64,000 nt of DNA from Triatoma infestans (GCA_011037195.1 JAAEAF010002630.1:1-64000), one strand, 5' to 3'; shown: positions 9,839 through 20,772, numbered from the stretch's first letter. The notes: a model not told the origin generated them from the letters alone. Numbers and translations are program-made.

Positions 9839-11570
9839 ACACACAAAACAACTTCTAATGTGGATTAATATTATTTAAGTAGAAGAACCATACATTATAC
9901 TAAAGTGGCAAGATTAACGCTACTGTCCCCTCAAAAACGCCGCCTCCCCCCCCACAAAAAAAAAAATCCATTTTCTCGGGAAAAATTGAAACAACTGTAC
10001 AGTAAACACGCACAACTTCCGGTTCAACCAAATTTTCTACCATAAACACTAAATTTTTGGTAACATAAATAATTTTCTAATTAATTATTAATTAGATTAT
10101 AGAATTTTTTAATAAACTAAAATACCATTGTAATGGTAAAACATAATCCTCCCCCCCATCTAACCAAAAGCCTAAAATTAAATGAATTTCCCCAGAGAGA
10201 TATTTTAAATAAAATGTTGTAGCACTTTGTATGTGTAGCTGATCTACTAAGTTTAAAAAAATCTGGTAAAAACACTACACAACTTTCTCTTACTCCAGTT
10301 CTCAAAATTAATATTGACAATTTAATGAAATTTGTCGAAAACTGGAAAAAAAAAAACTGTCCAGTAAAAGCGCACTTCCGGTTTACTAATTTTCATGAAA
10401 CTCGGAATTTTGGCGAATATATTTATTTCTATTTAATGTTGTTTGGATGATAGAATTGTATAATCAACTATGATAGCACTTTAGAGAAAAACATAACCCC
10501 TCCCCTACCCTAAAAGTGCCCTTAAATGAATTTTCCCAGAGAAATGTTTATAAAAAAAAGTTGTAGATCTTTGTATGTTTAGTTTATATTAGAAGTTTCA
10601 AGGAAATCGTCGTAGCCATTTTTGAGAAAATCGCGAAAAAGTGAAAAAAATTATTTAGTAAAAGTGGTAAAGTAAACGCACTTCCGGTCATCTGATTTTT
10701 TTCAAATTCGGAATTTCAACAACATATTCAATTCTAATTAACATTATTTAGATGACAGAATTGTCTAATAAACTGAAATAGCACTTTAGATGAAAACTAA
10801 ACCCTACCCCTTCCCCATAACTGGCCTTAAATGACTAGCCATTTTGGGGAAATACGCAAAAAAGTAAAAAAAACTAACTAGTAAAGTGGTACTTCCGGTT
10901 GAGGCATTTTGACAGGTAACGTGGTGATACCTAAACGGAATATCAAGTTTCAACTTTCTACAGTTTTTCGTTTTTGAGCTGTGGTGTTCACACACAACAC
11001 ACACACGCGCACCATTTGCTAACAAAACCACTTTTTTGGACTCAGGAGACCTCAAAACGGATGTTTCCGGTGAAAACTCGATATCGAAAATTTGACACGA
11101 TTACAGTAGGTATCGAAAATTTGACACGATTTGAGACGTTTTCGAGGAAATCAGAAAAAAAAACTGTAAAATCTATTTAGTCAAGTGGTACTTGCGATAG
11201 AGGAATTTTGAAAGGTATGTTACTGTCCTGGATCCCATAGTAATACCTAAACGGAATGTCAAGTCTTAAACTTTCGGCGATTTTTCATTTTTGAGCTAAG
11301 CTGTTCAAAAACACACACGTACACTAAAAGTTGTACTGAGTGTACTGTGTGACTATTCGCTAAAAATACCATGATCTCAATAAGACTTCCTCTAACTAGG
11401 AAGTTAGGTAAAGTACGTAAAAAGTTGCAGAAAGTTCAAACTTGGTATTCTGTTTTGCTACAATTACCGCATCGGATACGAAGATTTTGGAAGTGTCTTT
11501 ACTAAATGTTTGGGGGGGGGGATGGGAGGTCGTATTTTTCGAAAATTGTTCCAAAGATTGTTTTTTTTTT
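9839..11570 (+). repeat. Rep-C cluster
   Basis: Several Rep-C copies run together in + orientation. GCGCACTTCCGG-type boxes occur near 10010, 10370, 10680 and 10885. C-rich ACATAACCCCTCCCC segments occur near 10140, 10490 and 10800. The 3' part (GATACCTAAACGGAATATCAAG, then GGACTCAGGAGACCTCAAAA and CGATATCGAAAATTTGACACG) is at 10925-11105. From 11180 to 11570 a second, divergent 3' part follows, with a G-run at 11512-11521. Confidence 0.8.
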
Positions 11571-11574
11571 TTTA

Positions 11575-11767
11575 ATTTAAGGCGCGTCAACATCTATGGT
11601 CATTTCGCCCGAAGCCTTCTCGGTACACTGCCGGCTCCCAGCACTGTCCATCATCGCACAGAGGCTCCTAGGAAGAAAAAACCTAAGGGTAGCACAGCTG
11701 GACTCGAATCCGGGTCCTTCGCGTCTTAGTCCAGTACGCTAACCACTTAGCTATTCCCTTCCCTTGG
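11575..11767 (-). repeat. SINE-D, minus strand, internally shortened
   Basis: Minus-strand A-box GGGAATAGCTAAGTGGTTAGCG at 11735-11757 and B-box GGATTCGAGTCC at about 11700. The middle (the CAGACAGTGTTCTC part) is deleted compared with 5705-5937. Confidence 0.85.
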
Positions 11768-11776
11768 TTGCAACAA

Positions 11777-13240
11777 TTTTTACTTTCTCTTACTCCTAGT
11801 AAGAAGAAGTATTGTCATCATCATCATCATCAATGACTCTACAGCCCACTAGTGAGCCTTGGTCTCCTCTTTCAAAAGTTTTTTCCGGCTTTCTATGTTC
11901 TTGCTGCTGTCCTCCAATTCCTGATTCCCAGAATAGAAGCTGCATCTCTATTACACCCTCTGACCATCTCAGCTTTGGCCTTCCCACTCGCCACTTTCCG
12001 TGTAAACTTTCCTTTTCGGCTCTCCCAGCGATTAGCAACCTCTTCCATTCTTATTACATGTCCCGCCCAGCGTAGCCTGCTCAATCTTATTATTTTCACT
12101 ACGTCTGGTTCTCTATATAAATTCCCTAGCTCCTGGTTAGACCTCCTTCTCCAGACGTCGTTCTCACGAACTGCACCATACATTATACGGAGAACTTTTC
12201 TTTCGAAGATCAGCAGATCTTCTTCATCCATTTTGGAGAGAGTCCAGGTCTCGAGCCGTATGTTAAGACAGGCCGTATCAGGATTTTCTAAAGAACGGAC
12301 TTTCACTTTATAAAACTTCAAGAAGTATTGTAATCTTGTCAAATTTTCGATATCGAGTTTTTACAGGAAATATCCGTTTTGAGGTCCCCTGAGTCCAAAA
12401 AACTGGTTTTTAGCAATGTGTGTGTGTGTGTGTGTGTGTCTGTGTGAACATCAGAGCTCAAAAACGAAAAAACCGCAGAAAGTTCAGGCTTGATATTCCG
12501 TTTAGGTATCACTATGGGATCTGACAGTACGTTATCAGTCAAAATTCCTCAACTGGAAGTACCACTTTACTAGTTTTTTTTTTTATTTTATTTATTTATT
12601 TATTTTTTTTTTACTTTTTTGCGTTTTTCTCAAAAATGGCTCCGACGATATTCTTTTCTCAAACTCGGTACAATCAACTACCATACAAAGATCTAAACTT
12701 TATTTGTAACATTCTCTGGGAAAATTCATTTAAGGGCAGTGTTTTGGTGGCGGGGTGGGGTTAGATTTTCATTTAAAGTGCTATTTCAGTTTATTAGACA
12801 ATTCTAATCTAATAATGTTAATTACAATTGAATATGTTGTTGAAATTCCGAGTTTGAAAAAAAAAAACGGATTTCCGGAAGTGCGTCTACTTTACCACTT
12901 TACTAAATGATTTTTTTCACTTTTCGCGATTTCCTCAAAAATGGCTCCGATTTTCTTGAAACGCCTTATATAAACTAAGCATTTAAAGGTCTACATATTT
13001 TATTTAAAACGTTTCTCTAGGAAAATTCATTTAAGGGCACTTTTAAGGGAGGGCTGGGGTTATGTTTTTCTCTGAAGTGCTACCATAGTTGATTATACAA
13101 TTCTATCATCCAAAGAAAATTAATTAGAAATAAATAGATGGCCAAAATTCCGAGTTTCAAGGAAATTAGTAGACCGGAAGTGCGGTTTCACTGAACAGTT
13201 TTTGATCAGAAACGAGAAATGAGAAATAATTTTATCAAAA
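11777..13240 (-). mobile_element. Rep-C element, minus strand, interrupted by NLTR-2
   Basis: The 3' terminus TACTTTCTCTTACTCCTAGTAAGAAGAAGTATTGT at 11781-11815 is separated from the rest by a 504-bp insertion. The element continues at 12320 with GTAATCTTGTCAAATTTTCGATATCGAG, a TG microsatellite (12418-12440), TTCCTCAACTGGAAGTACC, and then two internal modules with ATGGCTCCGA boxes and CCGGAAGTGCG boxes at about 12875 and 13173. Confidence 0.85.
11816..12319 (-). mobile_element. NLTR-2 (RTE-like) 3' fragment with target-site duplication
   Basis: A 5'-truncated insertion flanked by the 12-bp direct repeat AAGAAGTATTGT (11804-11815 and 12320-12331). On the minus strand it encodes the C-terminal part of a reverse transcriptase polyprotein: ETWTLSKMDEEDLLIFERKV, then VWRRRSNQELGNLYREPDV, then SRLRWAGHVIRMEE, with a stop at 11893. 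The 3' end is a (TGA)n tract, giving (TCA)n on the + strand at 11816-11832. Target-primed reverse transcription is the likely mechanism. The RTE-like label comes from the simple-repeat tail and the typical C-terminal motifs. The fragment lacks the endonuclease and RT palm, so it is non-functional. Confidence 0.9.
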
Positions 13241-13246
13241 ACAATC

Positions 13247-14182
13247 TGGTGTGAAACACTCACACAACTTTCTTTCACTCCAGTTCTCAAAATTATAATT
13301 GACAAGTTTTATAGTTTGTGTACCAAATTTTATCAAATTCGTCGAAAAGTAAAAAAACTGTTCAGTAAAAGCGCACTTCCGGTTTACTAATTTTCTTGAA
13401 AATCGGAATTTTGGCGAATTGCACTTTATAGAAAAACATAACCCCACCGCTCTCCTAAAAGTGCCCTTAAATGAATGTTCCTAGAGAAATGTTTTTAAAT
13501 AAAAGTTGTAGATCATTGTACGCTTAGTTTATATTAGAAGTTTCAAGAAAATCGTCGGAGCCATTTTTGAGAAAATCACGAAAAAGTGAAAAAATTATTT
13601 AGTAAAAGTGGTAAAAGTAAACGCACTTCCGGTCATCCGATTTTTTTCAAACTCGGAATTTCAACAACATATTTAATTACTAATTAATATGATTTAGATG
13701 ACAGAATCGTTTAATAAACTGAAATAGCACTTTAGATGAAAACCTAACCCCAGCCGTCCCCCAAAAGTGCCCTTAAATGAATTTTCTCGGAGAAATGTTG
13801 TAATAAAAGTTATAGCTCTTTGTATGTGTAGCTAATATACCAAGTTTAAAGAAAATCGTCGGAGCCATTTTTGAGAAAATCGCGAAAACGTAAAAAAAAC
13901 AACTAGTAAAGTGGTATTTCCGGTTGAGGAATTTTGACATATAACGTACTGTCAGATCCCGATAGTGATACCTAAACGGAATATCAAGTTTCAACTTTCT
14001 ACGGGTTTTTCGTTTTTGAGCTATGCTGTTCACATATATAAATACACATACAGACCATTTGCTAAAAACTACTTTTTTGGACTCGGGGGACCTCAAAACG
14101 GATATTTACGGTGAAAACTCGATATCGAAAATTTGACACGATTACAATACTTCCTCTTACTGGGAGTAAGAGAATGTAAAAA
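13247..14182 (+). mobile_element. Rep-C element, + strand, near complete
   Basis: Starts AATCTGGTGTGAAACACTCACACAACTTTC at 13243. It passes two internal modules with CACTTCCGG at 13376 and 13626, then CGTACTGTCAGATCCC and CGATATCGAAAATTTGACACGATTACAATAC. It ends TCCTCTTACTGGGAGTAAGAGAATG near 14178. Together with 11777-13240 it forms two copies joined 5' end to 5' end. Confidence 0.85.
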
Positions 14183-14650
14183 GGGGTAATTACTGTGATA
14201 CCTGAGCTTGTTTTTTAATGAAAACAAATGCTTTTATATTCGCCACTATATTTGAAAGTGCAACCCTGAAGTTCTTGATCAAGACCCTTTTTTAAGCACA
14301 TCGTCTTATCATTTTTAACATAATCAACACTAGAATTGAAAAACATTGTTCACATAAATATGTCCGTTAAAAATGGAGAGAAGAATTGCAATAGGGTTGT
14401 CTGAAATCCTAGGATATTTTTTCCTAACCAAAATCCAGAAAGCATCCAATGGAACTTTGGAGCTTGGATGTTTTTATTAGCTTCATGTACGACGTTATTC
14501 AATGCAATAAAATCCTCTCAAATTTGCAGAGAAAATGCCTATGCAAAATTTATAGCATTGGTTTGCAAAAGGATTTTGAATGCAAATCGTATTGTACCGC
14601 ATATTAATTGAATATAATTTGTGGTCAGATTTATGTAGCACTTTTTGGTA
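14183..14650. other. Unclassified intron
   Basis: AT-rich sequence without exon signals or a repeat match that I recognise elsewhere in the window. Confidence 0.3.
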
Positions 14651-14765
14651 TTATTTATTTATTAATACAAGACAAGCCACATGGAGCGCGTGGCTGGCCA
14701 CCTCTGCGTTGTACCTACTAGTATGCTATGGACGCGGCAGAGCACGGATTGCGGAACCCTGCTCA
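14651..14765 (+). repeat. Repeat G flanking the mariner end
   Basis: ATTATTTATTTATTAATAC..CGCGGCAGAGCACGGATTGCGGAACCCTGC is the reverse complement of 7195-7315, again directly outside the mariner end. Confidence 0.6.
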
Positions 14766-15056
14766 AAATTACCACTTCAGTATAATATGAGAGTCATTCA
14801 ATAAGTAACAAGACAAATCTGCTGTAGCTCAGAAACGCTTTGTTTAATCAATAGAATAATTTCAGTGTGTCAAGTTTGGCATCCTTGTACTTAGTTTCTC
14901 ATCAGCTGTTCGAGAGTATTTGGTAACCATAACCTCAAATGTATTCAGTTAACAATGGCGAGTGTGCTCGTCCATTGCACCTCAAAAGAACAACACTCAG
15001 TGATGAGATTTTAGTTGCAGTGGGTATATCAAAGGTAGTGAAATCTCATTGATATA
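14766..15056 (+). mobile_element. Mariner 5' end with start of transposase
   Basis: TAATATGAGAGTCATTCAATAAGTAACAAGACA begins the element. The leader runs to ATG at 14954. The first codons read MASVLVHCTSKEQHSVMRF, the usual opening of irritans-type mariner transposases. After about 30 codons the frame breaks into FB-A sequence. The copy at 15276-15550 is its inverted twin. Confidence 0.72.
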
Positions 15057-15615
15057 TGATTGGTTCCGCAGAGCTGGAAAGCATCAGAGACATTTTCCGT
15101 GATTATCGACCGGTTTCCCGGTGGTTCGCCCATTATCAGGATGTTTTTGTTGAACAGTGTTAATAACATAGACTTAACATAGAGCAAATACACTTGATAC
15201 ACGAGTGTATGAACACATTGTGCAAGTCTATGTTATTTACACTGTTCAACAAAAACATCCTGATGATGGGCACCCACTGCAGTGGGTTTAGTTACCCACT
15301 GCAACTAAAAATCTAATCACTGAGCGTTGTTCCTTTGAGGTGCAATGCACGAGCAGACTCGCCATTGTTAACTGAATACATTTGAAGTTATGATTACCAA
15401 ATATTCTCGAACAGCTGATGAGAAACTAAGTACAAGGATGGCAAACTTGACGCACTGAATTTATTGTATTGATTAAACAAACCGCTTCTGAGCACAGCAG
15501 ATTTGTCTCGTTACTTATTGAATGACCCCCATATTATTATACTGAAGTGAATTTTGAGCAGGGTTTCGATGACCATACAAAATGCAGCAGGCTATCACGG
15601 AAAATGTCTCTAATG
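15057..15615. mobile_element. FB-A foldback split by an inverted mariner end
   Basis: Left arm 15057-15215 (TTGGTTCCGCAGAGCTGGAAAGC onward). The right arm runs to CATCCTGATGATGGGC at 15270. It then jumps into mariner sequence (15276-15550) and resumes at 15565 with TCGATGACCATACAAAATGCAGCAGGC. So 15273-15564 interrupts the foldback arm. The junction TGCAGTGGGTTTAGTTACCC is itself a small palindrome. Confidence 0.75.
15276..15550 (-). mobile_element. Mariner 5' end, inverted twin
   Basis: CACTGCAACTAAAAATCTAATCACTGAGCG to TTGAATGACCCCCATATTATTATAC is the reverse complement of 14766-15030 and is almost the same as 6925-7190. The pair 14766-15056 and 15276-15550 makes a large palindrome around an FB-A element. 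Confidence 0.75.
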
Positions 15616-16192
15616 TTGAAAGTGTACGGGGAATAATTGTTTAAATCTTTCAAACGTTTAACAAAAATGGATAGAAGAGTTTAAAAGTGGTCGTGTTAAG
15701 TGTCTGTGGCGAGCAACGAAGTTACAACTTCCTTCATTCGAATCTCACATTAACACATTAATTCAGGACAACCGGCCTATATTATTGTTGAACACAGTAG
15801 CTGAATCATGGATTCTTGTGGATTTTCGTGGGAACACTTGACTGGAAGGCTTCATGGACAACGCGAAGCCCACACACGGCACACGGTTAACTCAAGAAAC
15901 ATTTCAAAAAGTGGGGTGGGAGATCCTTGCACATCCTCCCTACAGCTTCCGACCTTCGCCCCATCGGACTCCCATTTCTTCCCATTTCTTTGGACCCCCC
16001 CTTAATAAGTGGGAAACATTTTCAATCCAATGAAGAAGTTAAAAAAATCAGATACAAAAGTGGTTTTCAAGATCAACCCAAAGAATTTTATATCAGAGTC
16101 AGACACAAAATTAGAAGAACAATGGGACAAGTGTTTAAATATTACTGCGGATTGACTATGTTTGAAAAGTAGCCAAAGTTTTGTATTTTGAT
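15612..16192 (+). pseudogene. Mariner transposase remnant
   Basis: Mariner-type transposase codons survive in several frames. Around 15670-15740 they give a W..EFKSGRV/SVCGEQRS-like piece; at 15745-15800 a NALIQDNRP-type helix-turn-helix piece; at 15920-15960 WEILAHPPYS; and at 16020-16170 an NEEV..KWF..QPKEFY..G tail ending near a K-stop at 16170. The region of the third catalytic aspartate (around 15950-15980) is frameshifted, and stops interrupt the rest. It sits beside the mariner 5' ends but is not continuous with them. DNA cut-and-paste function is lost. Confidence 0.8.
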
Positions 16193-16599
16193 TAAATAAA
16201 TCGTTTTTTTTTTTTGTTTGTGGTACGTTTTTTTTTTACCACTTACATAATAATATTAATACACATTAATACGTAGCATTGTTAGCATTCCCAAATTTTA
16301 CAAAAATCGGTTTATCTGGTAGAAGCGACCTTTATAAGAATCGACTTCTTTTTTGAGTTATTACATAATATAATCCTATACTTGTTTCTTCCTGCTAAGA
16401 TTAGTAGGTTGGATACTTATCCCCATCCCCACTCCCTCTGTATTTATGGTTAGGACCCAAATATTTGTCATTATCTATATAAATTTTATTAAAAAAAGTT
16501 AAGAGAAAGTCGTTGCGAGTGTTTCACATCAGATTTTTTTTTTTTTACTTTCACTTTTTTGCCGGGAAAATTATCTGGTTTGATAAAATTTCAGGCGGG
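16193..16599. repeat. T-rich intron with Rep-C scraps
   Basis: A worn module (ATTAATACGTAGCATTGTTAGCATTCCCAAATTT) and a free Rep-C 5' terminus in minus orientation (AAAGTCGTTGCGAGTGTTTCACATCAGATT, 16505-16534). No gene. Confidence 0.45.
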
Positions 16600-17625
16600 A
16601 AATATTACTTTCTCTTACTACCTAGTAAGAGGAAGTACTGTAATCGTGTCAAATTTTCTATATCGAGTTTTCACCAGAAATATCCGTTTTGAGATCCCCT
16701 GAGTCCAAAAAAGTGGTTTTTAGCAAATGATCTGTGTGTGTGTGTGTGTGTATGTATGTTGAACAGCATAGCCCAAAAACGAAAAACCGTAGAAAGTTGA
16801 AAGTTGATATTCCGTGTAGGTATAACCATGCGATCCGGACAGTACGTTATCTGTCAAAATTCCTCAACAGGAAGTACCACTTTACTAGTTTTTTTTTTTT
16901 TTTTTGTGTTTTTATCAAAAATGACTTCGACAATTTTCTTTAAACTTGGTATATCAACTACACATACAAAGAGCTACAACTTTGATTTGAAACATTTCTC
17001 TGGGAAAATTCATTTAAGGGCAGTTATAGGGAAGGGGTTGGGGTTATGTTTTTATCTAAAGTGCTATTTTAGTTTATTAGACAATTCTGCCTTCTAAATA
17101 ATGTTAATTACAATTAAATATGTTGTTAAAATTCCGTGTTTGAAAACAATCGGATAACCGGAAGTGCGTTTACTTTAACCACTTTACTAAATGATTTTTT
17201 TTTTTCACTATTACAACAATTTTCTCAAAAATGGCTCCAACAATTTTTCTTGAAAATTTTTATATAAACTAAACATAGAATAATCTACAACTTTTATTAA
17301 AAAAAAAAACATTTCTCTCTGGGAAAATTCATTTAAGGGAACTTTTAGGGGAGGGGTTGGGGTTATGTTTCTCTCTAAAATGCTATCATATAGTTGATTA
17401 TACAATTCTATATCATCTAAACAGAATTAATTCAGAAATAAATAGATGGCCAAAATTCCGTGTTTCATGAAACCGGAAGTGCGCTTTTACTGAACAGTTT
17501 TTTTTTTTTTCCCAGTTTTCGACGAATTTCATTAAATTTGGGTACACAAAATATAAAATTTGTTAATTATAATTTTGTGGACTGGAGTAAGAGAAAGTTG
17601 AGTGAATGTTTCACACCAGATTTTT
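16600..17625 (-). mobile_element. Rep-C element, complete, minus strand
   Basis: Both termini are present: TTACTTTCTCTTACTACCTAGTAAGAGGAAG at 16608, and AGTAAGAGAAAGTTGAGTGAATGTTTCACACCAG at 17585-17618. Between them, in order, are the CGATATCGAG-like box, a TG tract at 16732-16752, CAACAGGAAGTACC, and two modules with ACCGGAAGTGCG at 17157 and 17472. Length is about 1.02 kb. No open reading frame of transposase size, so non-autonomous. Confidence 0.9.
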
Positions 17626-18139
17626 TTTTGATAAAATTATCTCTCATTTCTTATAAAAAATATTGTTTGTATTTAAACAAATTACAACCATTTTGCATAG
17701 ATTCCCATTGAAAGGAATAAATAAGAAAGGGTCTTGGGTTGCATTAGCATTGGAATTGTAAAAAGATGATTATATTGCGTACAAGTAGGGTAATTCTCTA
17801 CCATTTTGAATAATATTATTTCCTATTATAATTCACTACAACACAATGTAATTTCACATTTTGCCAAACTGAATAGAGATTGGTTGATAACCCTAAAGAG
17901 TGTGGGGGGGGGTCAAAGAAAAAAACTACCCCCTAGACTTTATAATATATAACGAATTTATTTACTTAACAACATGCTTATTGTTGTTTCTATAAAGTAC
18001 GACTTCAGTACAATGTATGATTCTATCACCTATAGAATATTAATATACATTAGAAGCATTGCTAGCATTCCAAATTTGAAGAAATCTGTTATTAGTATGT
18101 GCGATTTTACAGAATAGATTTCCTAGTTTAATTCCTTGT
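17626..18139. other. Unclassified intron with worn Rep-C
   Basis: 17985-18130 resembles a minus-strand Rep-C module (AATATTAATATACATTAGAAGC, then ATTCCAAATTTGAAGAAATC). The remainder is AT-rich without recognisable content. Confidence 0.4.
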
Positions 18140-19275
18140 AGAATAATATATGGATGGGTCCAGCAATGCTAGATAATATCTTGTATTTTATTTGTCATAG
18201 CATGCATATTTATAGTGTTCCTGACAGGTTTTTAGGAATTTTCATCCATTGTCGAAAGCAGATTTACCAAGTTCGTGTTGTTTGAATAGTTCACTTCAAC
18301 GTAATAATGTTTCTGTTACACTCACACTTATTGATTGTATATATGTGGGGGAGGTTATAAGGTTATCACATAACCTTATATTAAGCATAACCTTATAACC
18401 TCTCCACTTATACAGGGTGTCCCAAGGTATATGGATAACGACTTTTTCTCGGAAACTAAGATAGCTAGAAAAAAAACTAAAAAATACGTGTCCCCGTAGT
18501 TTTTTGTTAGAAAACCAAATTTAATTTGCAAATTTGTTTTGGTGCTTCCAGAAGCAAGATACACGCACCAACTTCATTTTTTTCAAATGGGGAGGTGTAG
18601 TTTTTATTTAAGAAATAGATTCCTCTATTTTTTGTAAGAAAAATTTACTTGAACGGTTTTTTTTTTCTTTGAGCGATATTTTACAAGTTATGAATGAAAA
18701 CATGATTCCTATAAGAAATTTCAAAATGATATTATAACGGTTTTTTTGATTGAATAAGAAGAAAAGTACTATTTTATTATAAATTTTACTCCTCATTAAT
18801 TACAGATCTTGCTCGAACTGGCCCCCCACCATTAGAGATGCATACACATGCTTTTTCCTGCCAATTGTACCTTACGACCAAAGAAATACATTCAAGTAAA
18901 TTTTTCTTACAAAAAATAGAGGAATCTATTTCTTAAATAAAAACAACACCACCCTATTTGAAAAAATGAAGTTGGTCGTTTCTCAAAGCACCAAAACAAA
19001 TTTGCAAATTAAATTTGAATTTCTAACAAAAAACTACGGGGATACGTATTTTTTAGTTTTTTTCTAGTTATCTTAGTTTCCGAGAAAAAGTCGTTATTCA
19101 TATACCTTGGGACACCCTGTATAAACAACCAACAAGTATGAGTGTAACAGAAACATTATTACGTTGATGTGGAAACTTGGTGATTTTTGCTCTGACAATG
19201 GATGAAAATCCGAAACCGGCAGGAACACAATAAATTTGTATGCTACGACAGATAAAATACCAGATATTTATTCCT
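18140..19275. mobile_element. FB-B foldback element, complete, hosting an IS630-type MITE
   Basis: Left arm 18153-18410: GGGTCCAGCAATGCTAGATAATATC, TGTCATAGCATGCATATT, TTTTCATCCATTGTC, CACTTCAACGTAATAATGTTTCTG, GTTACACTCACACTTATTG, and a tip with AAGGTTATCACATAACCTTA. Right arm 19122-19275 is the reverse complement (GAGTGTAACAGAAACATTATTACG to GACAGATAAAATACCAGAT). The MITE at 18413-19119 splits the right arm. Confidence 0.88.
18413..19119. mobile_element. IS630/Tc1-type MITE, TA target duplication
   Basis: A 707-bp element whose ends CAGGGTGTCCCAAGGTATATG and its inverse lie between TA dinucleotides (18411-18412 and 19120-19121). The inverted arms are about 230 bp (18413-18650 and 18895-19119), for example ATAGATTCCTCTATTTTTTG and its complement. 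The centre is AT-rich with no transposase frame. The CAGGGTGTCCC tip also ends the larger element at 46622-48277. Confidence 0.93.
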
Positions 19276-19311
19276 TGTAATCCATTAAAATCTCGGGCTA
19301 ATGAGAGATTG

Positions 19312-19545
19312 GCCCCGTTGCGCCCATAGCCTAATGGAGAGGCTGCCACCTCAAAGCTGGTTTCCGTCCGGGTTGATCTCCTAGTAGGGAAGGTAGCCCT
19401 AGGGTATGTACTGTAAGGGAGTTTTTGTTTATGTGTGGAATCTGACATTTACTGTAGTGATGAGTGTGCATGAAGTAGCTGTGAGCTGTGGTAACCCGTT
19501 AGGACGAGCTACTCTCCATGTATTGCAACTCCCTTGCAGTCTCTA
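19312..19545 (+). repeat. SINE-E, tRNA-like head and tail
   Basis: GCGCCCATAGCCTAATGGAGAGGC looks like an A-box and GTCCGGGTTGATCTCC like a B-box, spaced as in tRNA. The tail (GTGCATGAAGTAGCTGTGAGC, GGTAACCCGTTAGGACGAGCTACTC) recurs at 28318-28505 and 55395-55585. A pol III-transcribed SINE is the simplest reading. Confidence 0.6.
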
Positions 19546-19547
19546 AA

Positions 19548-20010
19548 ACGGCGAAGATAGCCGTGTATAAGACGTATATTCCTGCCGATTCTTACATATC
19601 CCAGAAGTGTCCTGGATCCTCACGGAAAGGCATAAAAAGCGCTATCCAAGCTATGGAGATACGATATTTGTAAGAAATAGAGGAGAAAACAAGAAGCGAT
19701 AAAGTTAGAAATGTATACATTAGTTGAAATTTAAAAGTAAAGCCCGCAACAGAGATCGTAGCAAGTAGCCAGCTGCGTTGGTTAGGCCATGTTATGAGAA
19801 TGGTGGAGGGAAGTCTGGCGGAGGAGAGTATATGAGACCAGAGTGACAGGTTCCAGAAAGTGAGGAAGGCCTAGCAGAATTGGGGAACAGGATGTCAAGA
19901 CAGAGGTTGGAATTGGAGAAGAAGGAAAGAGATGGGCACGGGATAGGGACGTTTTGAGAAAGCATCGCGGACTCGGACACCACTATAGTGGTATAAGAAG
20001 AATAGACTAA
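19548..20010 (+). pseudogene. NLTR-2-like reverse transcriptase C-terminal remnant
   Basis: Broken codons read KTAKIAVYKTYI, then WILTERHKKR, MEIRYL, and (19765-19800) QLRWLGHVMRMVE, the conserved R-L-R-W-x-G-H motif near the end of RTE/CR1-group polyproteins. At least three frame changes and stops follow. 5'-truncated; no tail identified. Confidence 0.75.
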
Positions 20011-20019
20011 GAAGAAGCA

Positions 20020-20215
20020 GAAAATGGTTTCTTAGATTGTCTTTCTTTTTGGAATTTTTTTCAAAAACGACTAAAATGATTTTCTTTAAACTTGGTATGT
20101 TTACTGCATAGATAGTAAGGTATCACTTTTATTTGAGACATCTTTCCAATAAAAAATAAAAAAATCTGATGTAAAACACTCACACATAACTTTCACTTAC
20201 TACAGTTTTACAAAA
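20020..20215. repeat. Rep-C fragments meeting at a 5' terminus
   Basis: TTCTTTAAACTTGGTATGTTTACTGC (minus module), then ATCTGATGTAAAACACTCACAC (+ terminus) at about 20163. Confidence 0.6.
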
Positions 20216-20218
20216 AAA

Positions 20219-20482
20219 GTAAAAATATGCTCATGTGTCGGACGTCTATTCCAATGGTGAATGTAACAGCAACCAAAGAGAGTAAAGAGAAGAGAAACGA
20301 ACCCAAGCACTCTCTCGGATTGGAGTGGGAGAAACTGTATAAATACAGCGACGGACAGTCCAGAGGCATACAGTTCAATATAGTTCACTATTATAGTTCA
20401 TCATCTCGCCAGTCACTTCGTGTCATTCTCATACCACTCTACCTTAAAACCATTCCTACTGTAAAGTCCAGGCAGACTGTGT

Positions 20483-20514
<32 letters not shown>

Positions 20515-20520
20515 ACATAG
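20219..20520 (+). repeat. Repeat H with possible LTR-type promoter and TTA microsatellite
   Basis: 20219-20329 recurs at 22010-22120 with a single mismatch that I can see in 111 bp. Here it is followed by TATAAATA, a CAGTTCAATATAGTTCA stretch, and a pyrimidine-rich region, ending in (TTA)n at 20487-20514. The layout resembles the U3/R part of an LTR, but no second LTR or TG...CA ends were found. Confidence 0.55.
20338..20345 (+). promoter_or_regulatory. Candidate TATA box
   Basis: TATAAATA with a possible initiator region CATACAGTTCA 28-35 bp downstream. It is inside repeat H, so any transcription would more likely be of a transposon than of Islet. No experimental support is available from sequence alone. 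Confidence 0.3.
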
Positions 20521-20772
20521 TTAACCAGTTTAACCAAGTCTTCTTAATTCATCAATCAGACCTAAATTTTCTCCACTTATCACAACCATTATAGTGAATA
20601 TATGATAGGCTCATACAATGAATCCAAGCAATCCGAATTGTTAATATGGCATAAATGATCCAAAAGCTTCAATTCTTTCCTGTTTCCATGGCAATGATGT
20701 GGAAGATAAGGTCGAATCTTTGTAGAATGAAAAAATATAAACTTCGAGATGTGACAAAGAATCAGAATAGGT
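20521..20772. other. Unclassified intron
   Basis: No repeat match and no exon signal recognised. Confidence 0.3.

Noticed and set aside
12418..12440. TG microsatellite as a Z-DNA or regulatory element
   Set aside because: TG/CA runs occur at the same place in most Rep-C copies, so this is an element-internal feature.
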